Shown: positions 24,143-34,538 of the stretch, piece after piece
How positions within the stretch are numbered: the first letter of the stretch is position 1
Layout: each line of letters begins with the position of its first letter
Source: Methanosarcinaceae archaeon
GTDB taxonomy: Archaea; Halobacteriota; Methanosarcinia; Methanosarcinales; Methanosarcinaceae
Length of the DNA: 38,714 nucleotides
NCBI GenBank assembly: GCA_003565715.1
Contig: PXAV01000141.1
Span: 1-38,714 of the forward strand
Reading direction: 5' to 3'
Made by a program: the position numbers and the translations under genes
The notes under the pieces: model-generated
Databases searched by the model: none
What the model saw: the letters and a program-made list of their open reading frames with translations, nothing else
What the model was told of the DNA's origin: nothing

Positions 24143-25474
24143 TCACGGAGAAAGTCGTCGCCTGTCTCTTGGGAAAAGCACTACATCCCGTATGTTATCA
24201 ACACCCAGCATGCTCATAACAAGTCTTTCACATCCAATACCCCAGCCAGCATGTGGTGGCATCCCATAGCGGAATGCCTTTAGGTAGAACTCAAAACCTT
24301 CTGGGTCAAGACCTTGTGATTCTATTCTGCCTATAAGCATTTCAGGCACATGTACACGTTGAGCTCCTGATGACAATTCCATTGTTCTGTGCATCATATC
24401 AAATGCCTTTGAAAGTAAAGGATTTTCTTCATACGGAATGGCATAGAATGGTTTTATCTCTGTTGGCCAGTCAATTATAAAATAATGTGACTCACCGGTT
24501 TCCTTATAGACATGCTCACCAATAATGTGCTCTGCCATTGTACCAAGGTCATCGCCCCAATTGAGCATCTCATCACTGCTTGCGTTGACTATCTCTATAG
24601 CTTCATCATAGGTCAGTTTCAAAAAGGGTAGTTTTGGTACTTTAAGCTCCGCACCAAGAAAGGCAAGGGATGTTGATGCATTCTCAATGACCTGCTCATA
24701 TATGTAGGCAACCATATTTTCCAGTATCTCCATCACATCGAAATGGTCACAGAAACTTGCCTCTATATCAATGGATGTTGCCTCGTTCAAGTGTCTGCGG
24801 GTGTCATGTTCCTCTGCCCTGAAGATCGGGCCAATTTCAAATACCCTGTCAAGCCCCCCTGACATAAGTATCTGCTTGAACAACTGAGGACTCTGATTCA
24901 GGAATGCCTCTCTATCAAAGTACGTTATTGGAAAAAGTGATGTGCCACCTTCGGTTGCTGTTGCCACTACCTTTGGACTGGAGGTTTCAATAAAACCCCT
25001 GTCTGTAAGGAAAGAGCGTACAGCCCTTAGAACTTCATGCCTTATCCTGAATATGGCTGTTGTCCGCTCTCTCCTCAGGTCTATGAACCTTGAATCAAGG
25101 CGTGTGTCCAGTTCAGCTTCAACCTTTCCTGTTGTGTCCATTGGCAATGGGGATTGTGCCTCATTTAACAGTATTATTTCCTCAGGAATAAGCTCATAAC
25201 CGTTTGGTGCCTTAGACTCCGGTTTGATCATTCCTCTGATAGATACTACAGATTCCCTGACAAGTTTTCTGGCAGTATCCAGCATTTCAGGATCTGTCTT
25301 CTTCTTCACCAGTGTTACCTGTGCCCTTCCTTCACGGTCCCTGAGCACAACAAAACAAATTCCACCAAGGTCACGAACCTCGTGTACCCAACCAGCCAGC
25401 GTGACCTTCTGATCACTAAGCTGTTGCGGATCTATCTGTGACGTATAATGTGTCCTGAGATTTGCTAATGACAT
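24143..25474 (-). CDS. aspS: Aspartyl-tRNA synthetase, archaeal, probably non-discriminating
   Basis: A 443-residue class IIb synthetase with an N-terminal OB-fold anticodon domain (about 20-110) and a catalytic core. Motif 2 is [20 protein letters not shown] and motif 3 [15 protein letters not shown]. In the anticodon-binding region H31 ([11 protein letters not shown]) and P90 ([11 protein letters not shown]) occupy the two positions where non-discriminating enzymes have His and Pro, and enzymes specific for tRNA-Asp have other residues. It therefore probably also charges tRNA-Asn with aspartate, to be amidated by GatCAB; that amidotransferase is not in the window. AGGTGA precedes the ATG. 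Co-oriented with gatD upstream and rpiA downstream, which groups two indirect-aminoacylation genes. Confidence 0.95.
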   Translation of the reverse strand: MSLANLRTHYTSQIDPQQLSDQKVTLAGWVHEVRDLGGICFVVLRDREGRAQVTLVKKKTDPEMLDTARKLVRESVVSIRGMIKPESKAPNGYELIPEEIILLNEAQSPLPMDTTGKVEAELDTRLDSRFIDLRRERTTAIFRIRHEVLRAVRSFLTDRGFIETSSPKVVATATEGGTSLFPITYFDREAFLNQSPQLFKQILMSGGLDRVFEIGPIFRAEEHDTRRHLNEATSIDIEASFCDHFDVMEILENMVAYIYEQVIENASTSLAFLGAELKVPKLPFLKLTYDEAIEIVNASSDEMLNWGDDLGTMAEHIIGEHVYKETGESHYFIIDWPTEIKPFYAIPYEENPLLSKAFDMMHRTMELSSGAQRVHVPEMLIGRIESQGLDPEGFEFYLKAFRYGMPPHAGWGIGCERLVMSMLGVDNIRDVVLFPRDRRRLSP

Positions 25475-25607
25475 GTATTCACCTTTTTTACTGGGTCCTT
25501 ATACTATATTTTGTAACTGATACTTGCTCCAATAGTTAGCTACTTCATTATAAACTTAATTATTATAACCCTATCATACTCTCAATATCAAATCAAGAGG
25601 AGCAACT

Positions 25608-26873
25608 TCATGAAATATTACATGATGTGCTTCTTTCATTTATTTCACCTATGATATTGTTTTTGAGCAGATCACAAACAGTATTGTAATCATCAGATTG
25701 TCCAAGCGCCCACATCATCTTCACAAGTGCAACCTCAGAGAGCATATCCTCTCCTTCAATGGCACCAGCCTTTATAATATCCCGGCCAGTATCATATACC
25801 CTGTTACATATCCTTCCGCTCAGGCATTGGGAAGTGATGAAGACCGGTATTTCAAGGGATGTAGCTCTCTCTATTTGAGGGATCCATTCTGTTGATACGT
25901 GCCCAAGACCTGTACCTTCAATAACTATGCCTTTGTATCCTTGGTCAACGAACCAGCCAAGAATATCCGGGTTTGCACCCGGAGTGAATTTTACAAGCGT
26001 GCATTGTGCTTCAATTGAACTTTTAAGTACAAGCTGTCTCTCATTTCTCATTATATATGGAAGGAACAACTGTATCTCCCCTGTGGCATAGTCCACACAA
26101 CCTATAGGAGAAGAATTTATTGATCTGAAGGCATCTCTTTTTGATGTATGCATTTTCCTTACTTTTGTTGCGCGGTGAATATAGCACCTGTCATCTGAAG
26201 TATCACCATGCATGACAACGCTGACCTCTGCAATATCGCTTACTGCCACCCTTGCAGCACATATGGCATTCATAACATTGTCACTACTTGGCCTGTCAGC
26301 ACTTCTCTGCGACCCTACAAATACAATTGGAACAGGAGTATCTATCATGAAAGATAAAGCAGCAGCAGAATACATCATCGTATCCGTGCCGTGGGCAATT
26401 ATCACACCATCTGCCCCTCCCTCTATTTCCTCAGCAACTGCTTTTGCAAGTTCCTGCCAGTAGGCTGCTTTCATGTTCTCTGACAATATGTTGTAGATCG
26501 CTCTGCCGCTGAATGTGGCGATCTCAGTAAGCTCTGGTATCGCCTGGAGGATATCATCAGCTGAGAACTGGGAACTAACCGCTCCTGTCCTGTAATCGAT
26601 CTTACTGGCGATCGTCCCACCTGTGGACAATATTGATACCTTTGGAAGGTCTTTTTTTAATTGAACAGTGTCCTTTGGCCTAGAAGGATCTGAAATAATC
26701 CTGTCCTTTTTTTTATGAACAACTAAGACCGTAGCTCCCTTAAGATCGATACCTGCGTTATAGCCACTGTCCATCTTTATGACCATGTGATCGCTTGTGC
26801 TTGGCATAAAAATGCCTTCGTACTCAATTCCATTTTTCTGAACCTTTACTCTGTCACCCTCTTGGAACTCCAT
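25608..26873 (-). CDS. gatD: Glu-tRNA(Gln) amidotransferase subunit D
   Basis: A 421-residue asparaginase-like subunit of archaeal GatDE, which turns Glu-tRNA(Gln) into Gln-tRNA(Gln) by releasing ammonia from glutamine or asparagine. A small beta domain ([20 protein letters not shown]) precedes the asparaginase fold. Catalytic threonines are in STGGTIASK and [11 protein letters not shown], with further conserved [16 protein letters not shown] and [19 protein letters not shown]. The frame is open from an ATG at 26915, but the ATG at 26873 has AGGTGA 5 nt upstream and begins at the family start (MEFQEGDRV). GatE is not in the window. It stands between argH and aspS on the same strand, with spacers of 108 and 133 bp. 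Confidence 0.95.
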   Translation of the reverse strand: MEFQEGDRVKVQKNGIEYEGIFMPSTSDHMVIKMDSGYNAGIDLKGATVLVVHKKKDRIISDPSRPKDTVQLKKDLPKVSILSTGGTIASKIDYRTGAVSSQFSADDILQAIPELTEIATFSGRAIYNILSENMKAAYWQELAKAVAEEIEGGADGVIIAHGTDTMMYSAAALSFMIDTPVPIVFVGSQRSADRPSSDNVMNAICAARVAVSDIAEVSVVMHGDTSDDRCYIHRATKVRKMHTSKRDAFRSINSSPIGCVDYATGEIQLFLPYIMRNERQLVLKSSIEAQCTLVKFTPGANPDILGWFVDQGYKGIVIEGTGLGHVSTEWIPQIERATSLEIPVFITSQCLSGRICNRVYDTGRDIIKAGAIEGEDMLSEVALVKMMWALGQSDDYNTVCDLLKNNIIGEINERSTSCNIS

Positions 26874-26981
26874 GGCCCTCACCTGCTTATTTGTAGATAT
26901 TATTTTTGTTAGCACGCATTTGCTTAATTAATACTTCATATCAGAATCTATCTCTATGCCTATGTAGCTGCACAATAATGA

Positions 26982-28457
26982 TTACTTCCCAGTATAGCCA
27001 TCAACGACTCTGAAAAGAACATTAAGTGATTTTTCTATAGCATTGTTCATGCCTGAGATCCTCTCATATTTCTTTTCCTTCTCTTTATGGCGTTTCTTTA
27101 TGGCCCTTTTTACCTCATCTGGTGCAGGACCTCCTGCTATGGACCTTTTACTTACATTGAGCACAGGGTCGAGAGCTTCTATTACCATAGCTTCTGTTAG
27201 TCCCCTATGACTAAGGTCCTCACCAATGATCCCATAAGCAGCAACATCTATCTGGCCAAGTGTAGGTTTTCCATCACCCCTTGCAAGAACACCAACTATC
27301 TGATGAGCTGTCCTGAAAGGTATGTTACAACTCCTTACAATTGTGTCTGCCAGTTCTGTAGCCGTGGTAAAGCCCATCACAGACTTTTCGGCCATTGATC
27401 CAGTGTTCACTTTCATACTTGAGATCATTCCTTTGCTTATACGTACAGCACTTCTGGTGATCGTGACAGCATTCCAGACATTAGGTGTTGCCTCCTGAAG
27501 GTCACGGTTATAGCTCAGTGGAAGAGCTTTGCATATAGACAAAAGAGACATTAAAGAACCTATCACTGTACCTGTTTTGCCCCTAACCAGTTCAGCAGAA
27601 TCAGGGTTCTTCTTCTGTGGCATAATGGATGATGTTGATGCATACATGTCATCAAGTTCTATAAAAGAGAACTCCGAACTTGACCAGATGATTATCTCTT
27701 CTGCCATCCTGCTTAGATCGACCATTATATTTGCCATCACAGACACTGATTCTATCAGAAAGTCACGAGTACTGACAGCATCCATTGAATTATCAAGCAG
27801 ATCATCAAAGCCAAGCAGGCGACAGGTCCTGTTGCGATCAAGATCAAAACCCGTGGAAGCAAAAGCTGCAGAACCAAGAGGACACTTGTTCATCCTTAGA
27901 AAAGCTTCTGTTACACGATCGATATCCCTGCCAATTGCATCTGAGTGGGCAACAATATGATGTGCAAAGGTAGTTGGCTGCGCATGTTGAAGATGGGTAA
28001 AGCCAGGCATGATAGTCTCGATATTCCCTGAGGCTTTATCAAGTAATGTACTTTGAAGTTCTATCAGTTCTTCAGCAAGGGACAAAAGTTCATCCCTTAA
28101 TCTAATCCTGATACAGGTTGCAACCTCATCATTACGAGAGCGACCGGAGTGCATCCTCCCTCCGATATCCTCACCGACCATATCTATAAGTCTTGATTCA
28201 AGAGATATGTGTATATCCTCGTATGAATGATCAAGTGCTTCAATACCATCTTCCCTTATTTTCAAAAGGCCTCTTAGAATTGCACTACAATAATCCTCTT
28301 TTATGATCCCTTGCTCATGGAGCATAACGGTGTGGGCCATGTCCACAAGTATATCTGCCTCAAATATCCATTTATCAGCTGACATTGATGAGGTGAAGTT
28401 TATCATGTCCTCATCAGGTGTTGACGATAAACGTCCCCTACGTAAGATATCGCTCAT
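26982..28457 (-). CDS. argH: Argininosuccinate lyase
   Basis: A 491-residue cytoplasmic enzyme splitting argininosuccinate into arginine and fumarate, the last step of arginine synthesis. The fumarase/aspartase superfamily signature is SSIMPQKKNPDSAELVRGKT, with the catalytic serine in the flexible loop. HSGRSRNDEVATCIRIRLRD and PGFTHLQHAQPTTFAHH are the substrate-binding regions. The N-terminus (ILRRGRLSSTPDEDMINFTSS) is the usual ArgH start. A gaggt site precedes the ATG at 28457. It is the first gene of the leftward argH-gatD-aspS-rpiA run; the other arginine genes are not here. Confidence 0.96.
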   Translation of the reverse strand: MSDILRRGRLSSTPDEDMINFTSSMSADKWIFEADILVDMAHTVMLHEQGIIKEDYCSAILRGLLKIREDGIEALDHSYEDIHISLESRLIDMVGEDIGGRMHSGRSRNDEVATCIRIRLRDELLSLAEELIELQSTLLDKASGNIETIMPGFTHLQHAQPTTFAHHIVAHSDAIGRDIDRVTEAFLRMNKCPLGSAAFASTGFDLDRNRTCRLLGFDDLLDNSMDAVSTRDFLIESVSVMANIMVDLSRMAEEIIIWSSSEFSFIELDDMYASTSSIMPQKKNPDSAELVRGKTGTVIGSLMSLLSICKALPLSYNRDLQEATPNVWNAVTITRSAVRISKGMISSMKVNTGSMAEKSVMGFTTATELADTIVRSCNIPFRTAHQIVGVLARGDGKPTLGQIDVAAYGIIGEDLSHRGLTEAMVIEALDPVLNVSKRSIAGGPAPDEVKRAIKKRHKEKEKKYERISGMNNAIEKSLNVLFRVVDGYTGK

Positions 28458-28784
28458 ATAAAAACCTCATAATTGTAAACAATTGAATGATTATCCAGAA
28501 CTATTATTCCGTATATGTAGTTATGATGTAGCGTGGGTATTGCCCTAAATGGTTAAATAGGAATCGGTTTTTGGATATTTTTTTACTTTTTGGATATGTT
28601 CACGATTTTTGAAGGAAATATGCATGTGACTTAAAGGCTGTCTGACAATTAAAATTGAAGAGAAGTTATTTATACATAGTACATTAATATATTCTTAAAT
28701 AATATATAATACACTTCATGGTGTGCATATATAATGCATTCTTTGGGAAGTGATATCTATTTACATTTTCACAGAGGTATAGAA
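28458..28784. other. Divergent promoter region, argH / cheW
   Basis: 327 bp without a gene between divergent starts. It holds several TATA-like stretches for the rightward cheW (aatatataat at 28701-28710, catatataat near 28727-28736). Its GC content is low throughout. No hairpin or repeat stands out. Confidence 0.45.
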
Positions 28785-29267
28785 ATGGAGAAAGAAATGG
28801 ATATGAGTGACACATACACTGACAACACCAACACTAACCTTCAGCAACTTGTTGTTTTCAGCCTGGGTGTAGAAGAGTTTGGCATTAATATAATGCAGGT
28901 ACAAGAGATAATACGCATGCCAGAAATAACAAGAATTCCAAGGTCCCCAAATTATGTCAAAGGAGTGGTTAACCTTAGAGGGAAAATAATTGTGGTTATG
29001 GACCTAGATAAGCGCTTTGGTATGAATTCAAAAGAGCTTACCGATGATTCGCGTATCGTAGTGGTTGACATAGATGGTACTGTTGTTGGACTGGTAGTTG
29101 ATTCTGTCAGTGAGGTTATACGCCTACAAGAATCGAATATAGAAAAAACACCGGATATAATTACCCAGAAGATAAATGCCGAATATTTAAAAGGCGTTGG
29201 AAAACTGAATGAAAGATTGCTAATACTTCTTAATCTGGAAAATATAGTTAATGAAACTGCAGAATGA
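28785..29267 (+). CDS. cheW: CheW-like chemotaxis coupling protein
   Basis: A 160-residue CheW-domain protein that would link a methyl-accepting receptor to the CheA kinase. The domain spans about residues 17-155: LVVFSLGVEEFGINIMQVQE, IIRMPEITRIPRSPNYVKGV, NLRGKIIVVMDLDKRFG, VVDIDGTVVGLVVDSVSEVI and EYLKGVGKLNERLLILLNLE are all canonical. The frame opens 17 codons earlier at 28734, but the ATG at 28785 has GAGGT about 7 nt upstream and avoids a non-conserved leader. No cheA, receptor or other che gene is nearby, so it is an orphan here. A GC-rich hairpin follows at 29307-29327. Confidence 0.93.
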   Translation: MEKEMDMSDTYTDNTNTNLQQLVVFSLGVEEFGINIMQVQEIIRMPEITRIPRSPNYVKGVVNLRGKIIVVMDLDKRFGMNSKELTDDSRIVVVDIDGTVVGLVVDSVSEVIRLQESNIEKTPDIITQKINAEYLKGVGKLNERLLILLNLENIVNETAE

Positions 29268-29306
29268 ACACTAGAACAAATAAAATATAGTTCTACTGTA
29301 CACAGC

Positions 29307-29327
29307 GGAGTCCTCTTTGTGGACTCC
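29307..29327 (+). terminator. Hairpin after cheW
   Basis: GGAGTCC and GGACTCC form a perfect 7-bp GC-rich stem with a 7-nt loop, 40 bp after the cheW stop. No T-run follows, so it is more likely a 3'-end stabilising or processing hairpin than a simple intrinsic terminator. Confidence 0.4.
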
Positions 29328-29436
29328 CCGTCGAAATTATGCTGGTAAAGACCACATATCACTGTGTTATCTTCTAAATCCCCTTAACATTGAAAATATA
29401 GCAACATATGTTTAATATAACTGGGACTTAGCTAAA

Positions 29437-29460
29437 TTTCACTACCATTTTCACTACCAT
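29437..29460. repeat. Exact 12-bp tandem repeat
   Basis: TTTCACTACCAT occurs twice, head to tail without a gap, ending 16 bp before the ATG of a small hypothetical gene and overlapping its likely promoter. A pair of binding sites one helical turn apart is a plausible reading. Confidence 0.6.
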
Positions 29461-29476
29461 ATATACATTATCACCA

Positions 29477-29767
29477 ATGTTAAAACTCACTGTCCTTAAG
29501 TTCTACAGAGATGAATCACACAGCAAAACTTTTTCTTCAGTTAATGAAGAAGAAGATTTACTTATTGATTTTATTGATGAGGATGTAAATATTGCATTAC
29601 CTGTAAAAAGGATTCTTCATGTTTGTGTGAACACATTGATTACAATCCACTTCAAAAATATAGAATGGATAAAGCACACATCGCCTATAGGTTTTCCATT
29701 CCATATGCATTACACCAGTGGACTTGCAGATGATTCTCCTGAAAGGAAAAAGATATCATTTTCCTAA
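29477..29767 (+). CDS. Small hypothetical protein
   Basis: A 96-residue open frame, not recognised. It is soluble by composition, with an acidic middle (SSVNEEEDLLIDFIDEDVNI) and several histidines towards the end (HFKNIEWIKHTSP, FHMHYTSG). There is no membrane helix and no cysteine pair. No ribosome site precedes the ATG, but atatata (29458-29464) just upstream could drive a leaderless message. A tandem 12-bp repeat overlaps the region in front of it. It lies between cheW and the convergent sensor kinase. It could be a chance frame; the balanced amino-acid composition and the promoter-like upstream DNA favour a gene slightly. Confidence 0.4.
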   Translation: MLKLTVLKFYRDESHSKTFSSVNEEEDLLIDFIDEDVNIALPVKRILHVCVNTLITIHFKNIEWIKHTSPIGFPFHMHYTSGLADDSPERKKISFS

Positions 29768-29864
29768 TTATAAGCTTATACAAATCTATTTAAGTGGAAA
29801 ATCGTTTAAATTAGAGGAGAAAGAGTATAGTCTAGCTGGATTAACTCATATAGGCACATCTTCG

Positions 29865-31811
29865 TTATCCCAGTATAGGTTTATCATACCGGGCTGGATA
29901 TGGGCGTGGCGATGTATGGTTTTTTTTCTGCTCAAAAGGAAGCAGTACATGAACATCAGTTCCTTTTCCTTTTTCACTTTCTATCCATATTTGTCCTTTG
30001 TGGCTTTCAACAATTATTTTACTTATGTACAGTCCAAGGCCATTGCCCCCATAATTTCTTGTAGATGAGCTGTCTATTTGGTAGAATTTTCTAAATAGAC
30101 CAGGTATGTTACTTTCACTTATACCTATTCCTGAATCACCTATAACGATATGTACAGCATTAGCTTCTTCAAAAGCCTCAAGTGTGACATTACCCCCATG
30201 ATCAGTGAATTTTACGGCATTGTCCAACAAATTTAAAAAAATCTGATTAATGTAAGTCCTGTCGGCCTCTATAAAGCATGAATCAAAGGTAATATCGGTG
30301 TGTATGGTTATTTTCTTTTCAATGGACCTGTCAACAAAACAATTCACTGTATCTTTTAGAAGAGAAAATATATCTATTTTTTCAAAATTATATTTTAGTG
30401 TACCATTCTGATTGACACTAACAAACAACAAAGAATCTATAAGATGTTGCAACTTGTAGGATTTTGCCACCACTCGCTCAATTGCATCCATCTGTTTCTC
30501 ATTCAGGGGACCAAGGGCACATTCATGCAAAAGCTCACTGAAACCTTTGATAGAGGTTAGTGGGGTGTTAAGTTCGTGTCTTAGGTTTGAAAGGAATTCA
30601 TCCTTTAACTTATCAAGGGATTTTAGGTCCTCGTATGCTTTCTCTAACTCCACTGTTGATTTTTTCAGTGCTTCCTCTGTCTGCTTGCGTACTGTGATAT
30701 CACGTATGTGACTTACAGCCATTACTACATCACCTTTTGTGTCATGAACAGGGAATATACGAAAATCCCGTGTCTTTTTATCAACAGGATCTTCATATTC
30801 AAATTCTGTCATATTTCCCGTTGAAAATACTTTTTTTACAGGACATGGATCACATGGCATTAGATTGTGACCAAAGCATTCAAAGAGGTCAGGGTGAGCC
30901 CCGGGTTGCTGTGGCATGGACATCTCCTCTGATTTCCAATTACTGGTCACTATTCTCATATTCCTGTCAACAACGATTATAAGGTCTTGCAGGGCATTAA
31001 AAGTACTTGTAAGAAGCTCTTTTTGATTTTGTAGCTCATCCTCGTAATTTTTGTTTGCCGTTATGTCCGCTATTAAACCGATACCACCTTCACTGGTATC
31101 TTCCCTGGACCTGATAGGGACATAATATGACCTGAGGTATACTTCACTTCCATATACAATTGCAGAGTACTCGTTCTCATAAAATGGAAGATGCTTTTCA
31201 GATGAGCCCAAAAACACCTTGCAAAGACGTTTATCGTCTAAATAATCAAATATATTTGCACCCATGACATCATTATGTGATAATTTGAAGATCTTTAAAA
31301 AACTTTTATTACAATGAGTAATAACACCTTTTTTGTCAACAAATATACCAATTGGAGATGCGTCAAATATCAGCCTGTGCCTTCTCTCAGAATCCAGAAG
31401 TGCTTCTTCAACATACTTTCTTTCCAAGACCTTGCAAAGTCTTGATGTAATAACATCAAGTAAACGCTGCTCTTCTTTTAAAAAAGGCCCCATATCATGC
31501 ATTGGGCGTTCCTCACAATAGGAAATATTAACTGATCCTCTCTTATTACCATTTACTATAATATCACTGAAAAGAGTATGCGAATTTATTTTAAAATTAT
31601 CTGACTTATACTCCTTTCCATCTAATATAATACAGGAAACAGCCACATCAGAGTAAAGAAATGCATTTGGCAATCGTTGTATGATTCCTTTGAGCAGAGA
31701 ACTAATAGGCAGGTGCATATCAAAAAGATCCGATACCCTGTAGATACATTCAAGTTCTTTCTCCCTTTTTTCCAGAGCATGATGATTTTTGTCGTAAATA
31801 ATAATCCACAC
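29865..31811 (-). CDS. PAS sensor histidine kinase with CxxC-type PAS
   Basis: A 648-residue cytoplasmic kinase. Order: N-terminal sensory domain (about 15-132), PAS1 (143-255), PAS2 (267-378), short coiled coil, HisKA (395-465) and HATPase (510-625). The phospho-acceptor is H412 in LSNLRHELNTPL. The ATPase part has NLLDNAVKFTD, GDSGIGISE and GGNGLGLYISKII. PAS2 carries C312 and a PCDPCPVKK motif (C320, C323), a cysteine arrangement found in a subgroup of PAS domains that may bind a metal, heme or redox signal. The N-terminal domain resembles that of the kinase at 12635. The start is a GTG at 31811 without a good ribosome site; AT-rich TATA-like DNA just upstream suggests a leaderless message. 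No response regulator is adjacent. Confidence 0.92.
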   Translation of the reverse strand: MWIIIYDKNHHALEKREKELECIYRVSDLFDMHLPISSLLKGIIQRLPNAFLYSDVAVSCIILDGKEYKSDNFKINSHTLFSDIIVNGNKRGSVNISYCEERPMHDMGPFLKEEQRLLDVITSRLCKVLERKYVEEALLDSERRHRLIFDASPIGIFVDKKGVITHCNKSFLKIFKLSHNDVMGANIFDYLDDKRLCKVFLGSSEKHLPFYENEYSAIVYGSEVYLRSYYVPIRSREDTSEGGIGLIADITANKNYEDELQNQKELLTSTFNALQDLIIVVDRNMRIVTSNWKSEEMSMPQQPGAHPDLFECFGHNLMPCDPCPVKKVFSTGNMTEFEYEDPVDKKTRDFRIFPVHDTKGDVVMAVSHIRDITVRKQTEEALKKSTVELEKAYEDLKSLDKLKDEFLSNLRHELNTPLTSIKGFSELLHECALGPLNEKQMDAIERVVAKSYKLQHLIDSLLFVSVNQNGTLKYNFEKIDIFSLLKDTVNCFVDRSIEKKITIHTDITFDSCFIEADRTYINQIFLNLLDNAVKFTDHGGNVTLEAFEEANAVHIVIGDSGIGISESNIPGLFRKFYQIDSSSTRNYGGNGLGLYISKIIVESHKGQIWIESEKGKGTDVHVLLPFEQKKNHTSPRPYPARYDKPILG

Positions 31812-31999
31812 CGAACTAATATGATAATAATATATTATTTTAATTTATATTATTAATTTTAATAGATTTTGTTTTTTGCTGTGTACAATACACCGAAATT
31901 ATCCTAATTAATACTATGCTCTTAAATAGGTGTGAATCAATAGAGAGGAGTGCATAGATGCCAAATGGCACATAAAATGCTATAAAATAAGGTGAATAA

Positions 32000-33157
32000 A
32001 TGTATTCTGACAGGATAAACTCATTGCCCCCGTATTTGTTTGCAACTATAGACGAGTCAAAGGCAGCGATGAAAGAAAAAGGAGTAGATGTCATTGATCT
32101 GGGTGTAGGTGACCCTGATCAGCCAACTCCTGAGCATATAGTTGAGTCGATGTGCAAAGCAGTACACGATACACAGACCCACACGTATCCTTCCTATGCA
32201 GGAATGACTGCGTTCAGGGAAGCTGCTGCAGACTGGTGTAAAAAGACAAGAGGAATGGACCTTGACCCTGCTTCAGAGGTACTGACCCTTATAGGTTCAA
32301 AAGAAGGAGTGGCGCACATCCCCCTTGCTTTCATAAACCCCGGTGATGTGGCCCTTTGTCCTGACCCCGCTTACCCTGTATACAAGATAGGGACACAATT
32401 TGCAGGTGGCGAACCACATATAATGCCACTGCTTGAAGAGAATGATTTCCTTCCTGATCTGGATGCTATACCCAGGGATAAGCTCGATAAGGCAAAACTG
32501 ATGTTCTTTAACTACCCCAACAATCCAACTTCTGCTATTGCGGATAAGAAGTTCTTTGAAGAGGTAGTACAGTTTGCCAGAGACAACGATATTGTAGTTA
32601 TACATGACAACGCATATTCAGAAATGACATATGATAACTACAAAGCTCCAAGTTTTTTAAGTGTTGATGGAGCAATGGATGTTGGTGTTGAGCTATATTC
32701 GCTTTCTAAAACATACAACATGACAGGCTGGAGACTTGCTTTTGCTGTTGGTAACAAGGATATAATCGCAGGGATAGGGAAGGTAAAGTCCAATGTTGAC
32801 TCCGGAGCCTTTGATGCTATACAATATGCTGGTATAACTGCGCTATCTGAGTCCCAGCAGTGTGTTGCTGACATGAACATCATCTACCAAAAAAGAAGAG
32901 ATGTATTGCTTAAGGGATTGCGGGAACTGGGACTTGATGTAAAGCCACCAAAGGCAACATTCTACGTCTGGGCACCAGTACCGGATGGCTATGATTCAGT
33001 AGGATTTGCCAAACTATTACTTGAGAATGCAGGTATAGTTGCAACGCCTGGTGTTGGTTTTGGAAGCTATGGCGAGGGTTACATAAGGTTCGCTCTAACA
33101 AGATCGGTAGAAAGGATCAACGAAGCAGTTGAAAGAATGAGCAGGCTGGATATATAA
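32000..33157 (+). CDS. dapL: LL-diaminopimelate aminotransferase (class I/II PLP enzyme)
   Basis: A 385-residue PLP aminotransferase. It converts tetrahydrodipicolinate directly to LL-diaminopimelate in the methanogen lysine pathway. The N-terminus [17 protein letters not shown] and [20 protein letters not shown] match the DapL group. Cofactor residues are visible: N175 in [10 protein letters not shown]203 and Y206 in [13 protein letters not shown]237 in [12 protein letters not shown] (Schiff base) and R245. AGGTGA lies 6 nt before the ATG. The gene stands alone, divergent from the sensor kinase and convergent with tfb. A general aspartate/alanine aminotransferase is the alternative, but the N-terminal signature favours DapL. 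Confidence 0.82.
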   Translation: MYSDRINSLPPYLFATIDESKAAMKEKGVDVIDLGVGDPDQPTPEHIVESMCKAVHDTQTHTYPSYAGMTAFREAAADWCKKTRGMDLDPASEVLTLIGSKEGVAHIPLAFINPGDVALCPDPAYPVYKIGTQFAGGEPHIMPLLEENDFLPDLDAIPRDKLDKAKLMFFNYPNNPTSAIADKKFFEEVVQFARDNDIVVIHDNAYSEMTYDNYKAPSFLSVDGAMDVGVELYSLSKTYNMTGWRLAFAVGNKDIIAGIGKVKSNVDSGAFDAIQYAGITALSESQQCVADMNIIYQKRRDVLLKGLRELGLDVKPPKATFYVWAPVPDGYDSVGFAKLLLENAGIVATPGVGFGSYGEGYIRFALTRSVERINEAVERMSRLDI

Positions 33158-33421
33158 TATTATTCAACTTGCTTTTTATTTTTAAGTGTAAATTAGACCG
33201 GTCAACTACCTCTATCTCACGGAAGAGGATTTAGTATCTCGATTAAGTATTATCCCCAGCTTATGCCAGGTTATTTCTGCTATAAGAAGTTGAGATCAAG
33301 CAGTATAATTTACACAAAAAGTACAATATTGCAGAAAATATGCAAGGACAAAGAAGAAATAGTGAATTTCTACTTTGTTCTATTAAAAAAGAATCTTTCT
33401 TTAAAGGAGAGTTCTTCCTTA

Positions 33422-34435
33422 TCAGAGAATGATCTCAATATCAAGCTCTTCTGCAAGCTCTTTGTATCTATTGCGTATGGTTACCTCTGTCACACCTGCA
33501 ACATCAGCGACCTCACGCTGAGTACGGCGTTCACCACATAGAATAGATGCTATGTATATAGCAGCAGCCGCAACACCTGTGGGACCACGGCCACTGGTGA
33601 GCTCTTTCTCGGATGCCTGCCTGAGAATCTCTACCCCTTTGGACTGCACCTCACCTTTAAGGTTTAGGCCTGAGCAGAACCTTGGAACATAATCTATAGG
33701 TGATGTAGGCATGAGCTTCAGGGACAGTTCTCTTGAAATGAAACGATATGTTCTGCCAATCTCTTTCCTGCTGACCCTTGATACTTCTCCTATCTCATCG
33801 AGTGTTCTTGGTACACTGCACTGGCGACATGCTGCATACAGTGCTGCAGCAGCCACACCTTCAATGCTCCTTCCACGGATCAGGTTCTTGTCAACTGCTT
33901 TCCTGTATACCACAGCAGCTGTCTCACGTACGGTCCTTGGCAGACCGAGGGCCGATGCCATACGGTCCAGCTCGGAGAGTGCAAACGCAAGGTTTCTTTC
34001 AGTAGCATTGCTAACACGTATCCTACGCTGCCATTTTCTCAACCTGTACAGCTGTGCTCTGTTCTTGGATGAAATAGACTTACCGTAAGAATCACGGTTT
34101 CTCCAGTCGATCATCGTGGAGAGACCTTTGTCATGAATGGTATACGTCATTGGTGCACCCACACGGGAACGTTTCATTCTCTGGTCGTGATCAAATGCAC
34201 GCCATTCAGGCCCTTCATCAACGAAATCCGCATCAACTACAAGTCCGCAGTCAGAGCATACAAGCTCTGCCCTCTCGTAGTCCTGCACAAGGTTGCGACT
34301 ACCACACTCAGGACACTGTACCTTTGCTTTTTCAACCTCTGCACTCTTATCTTTTTCTTTACGTGCTTTAATCATTGCACGTATCTTCTCCCTTTCGGAA
34401 GTGTCAGAATATCGTATCCTTTCAACTTCGACCAT
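33422..34435 (-). CDS. tfb: Transcription initiation factor B (TFIIB)
   Basis: A 337-residue archaeal TFB, which bridges TBP at the TATA box and RNA polymerase. A charged N-terminal extension (about 38 residues, with runs of K and E) precedes the zinc ribbon (C41-x2-C44, C60-x2-C63 in CPECGSRNL and [11 protein letters not shown]). The B-reader/linker follows ([20 protein letters not shown]), then two cyclin repeats (about 145-225 and 240-335). The C-terminal helix-turn-helix for BRE contact reads [28 protein letters not shown] precedes the ATG. gar1 lies 103 bp upstream on the same strand, a pairing conserved in many archaea. Confidence 0.97.
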   Translation of the reverse strand: MVEVERIRYSDTSEREKIRAMIKARKEKDKSAEVEKAKVQCPECGSRNLVQDYERAELVCSDCGLVVDADFVDEGPEWRAFDHDQRMKRSRVGAPMTYTIHDKGLSTMIDWRNRDSYGKSISSKNRAQLYRLRKWQRRIRVSNATERNLAFALSELDRMASALGLPRTVRETAAVVYRKAVDKNLIRGRSIEGVAAAALYAACRQCSVPRTLDEIGEVSRVSRKEIGRTYRFISRELSLKLMPTSPIDYVPRFCSGLNLKGEVQSKGVEILRQASEKELTSGRGPTGVAAAAIYIASILCGERRTQREVADVAGVTEVTIRNRYKELAEELDIEIIL

Positions 34436-34538
34436 TCAAATCACCTTTAATAATCCATCAAAAATATATTTACCATATTTACACACTTTCATTTACAGTC
34501 GTTCACTATGATATATCATCATGCCATCTTTCGCTTCA

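Noticed and set aside
33196-33203. GACCGGTC palindrome between dapL and tfb
   Set aside because: Too short to exceed chance and not flanked by further symmetry.
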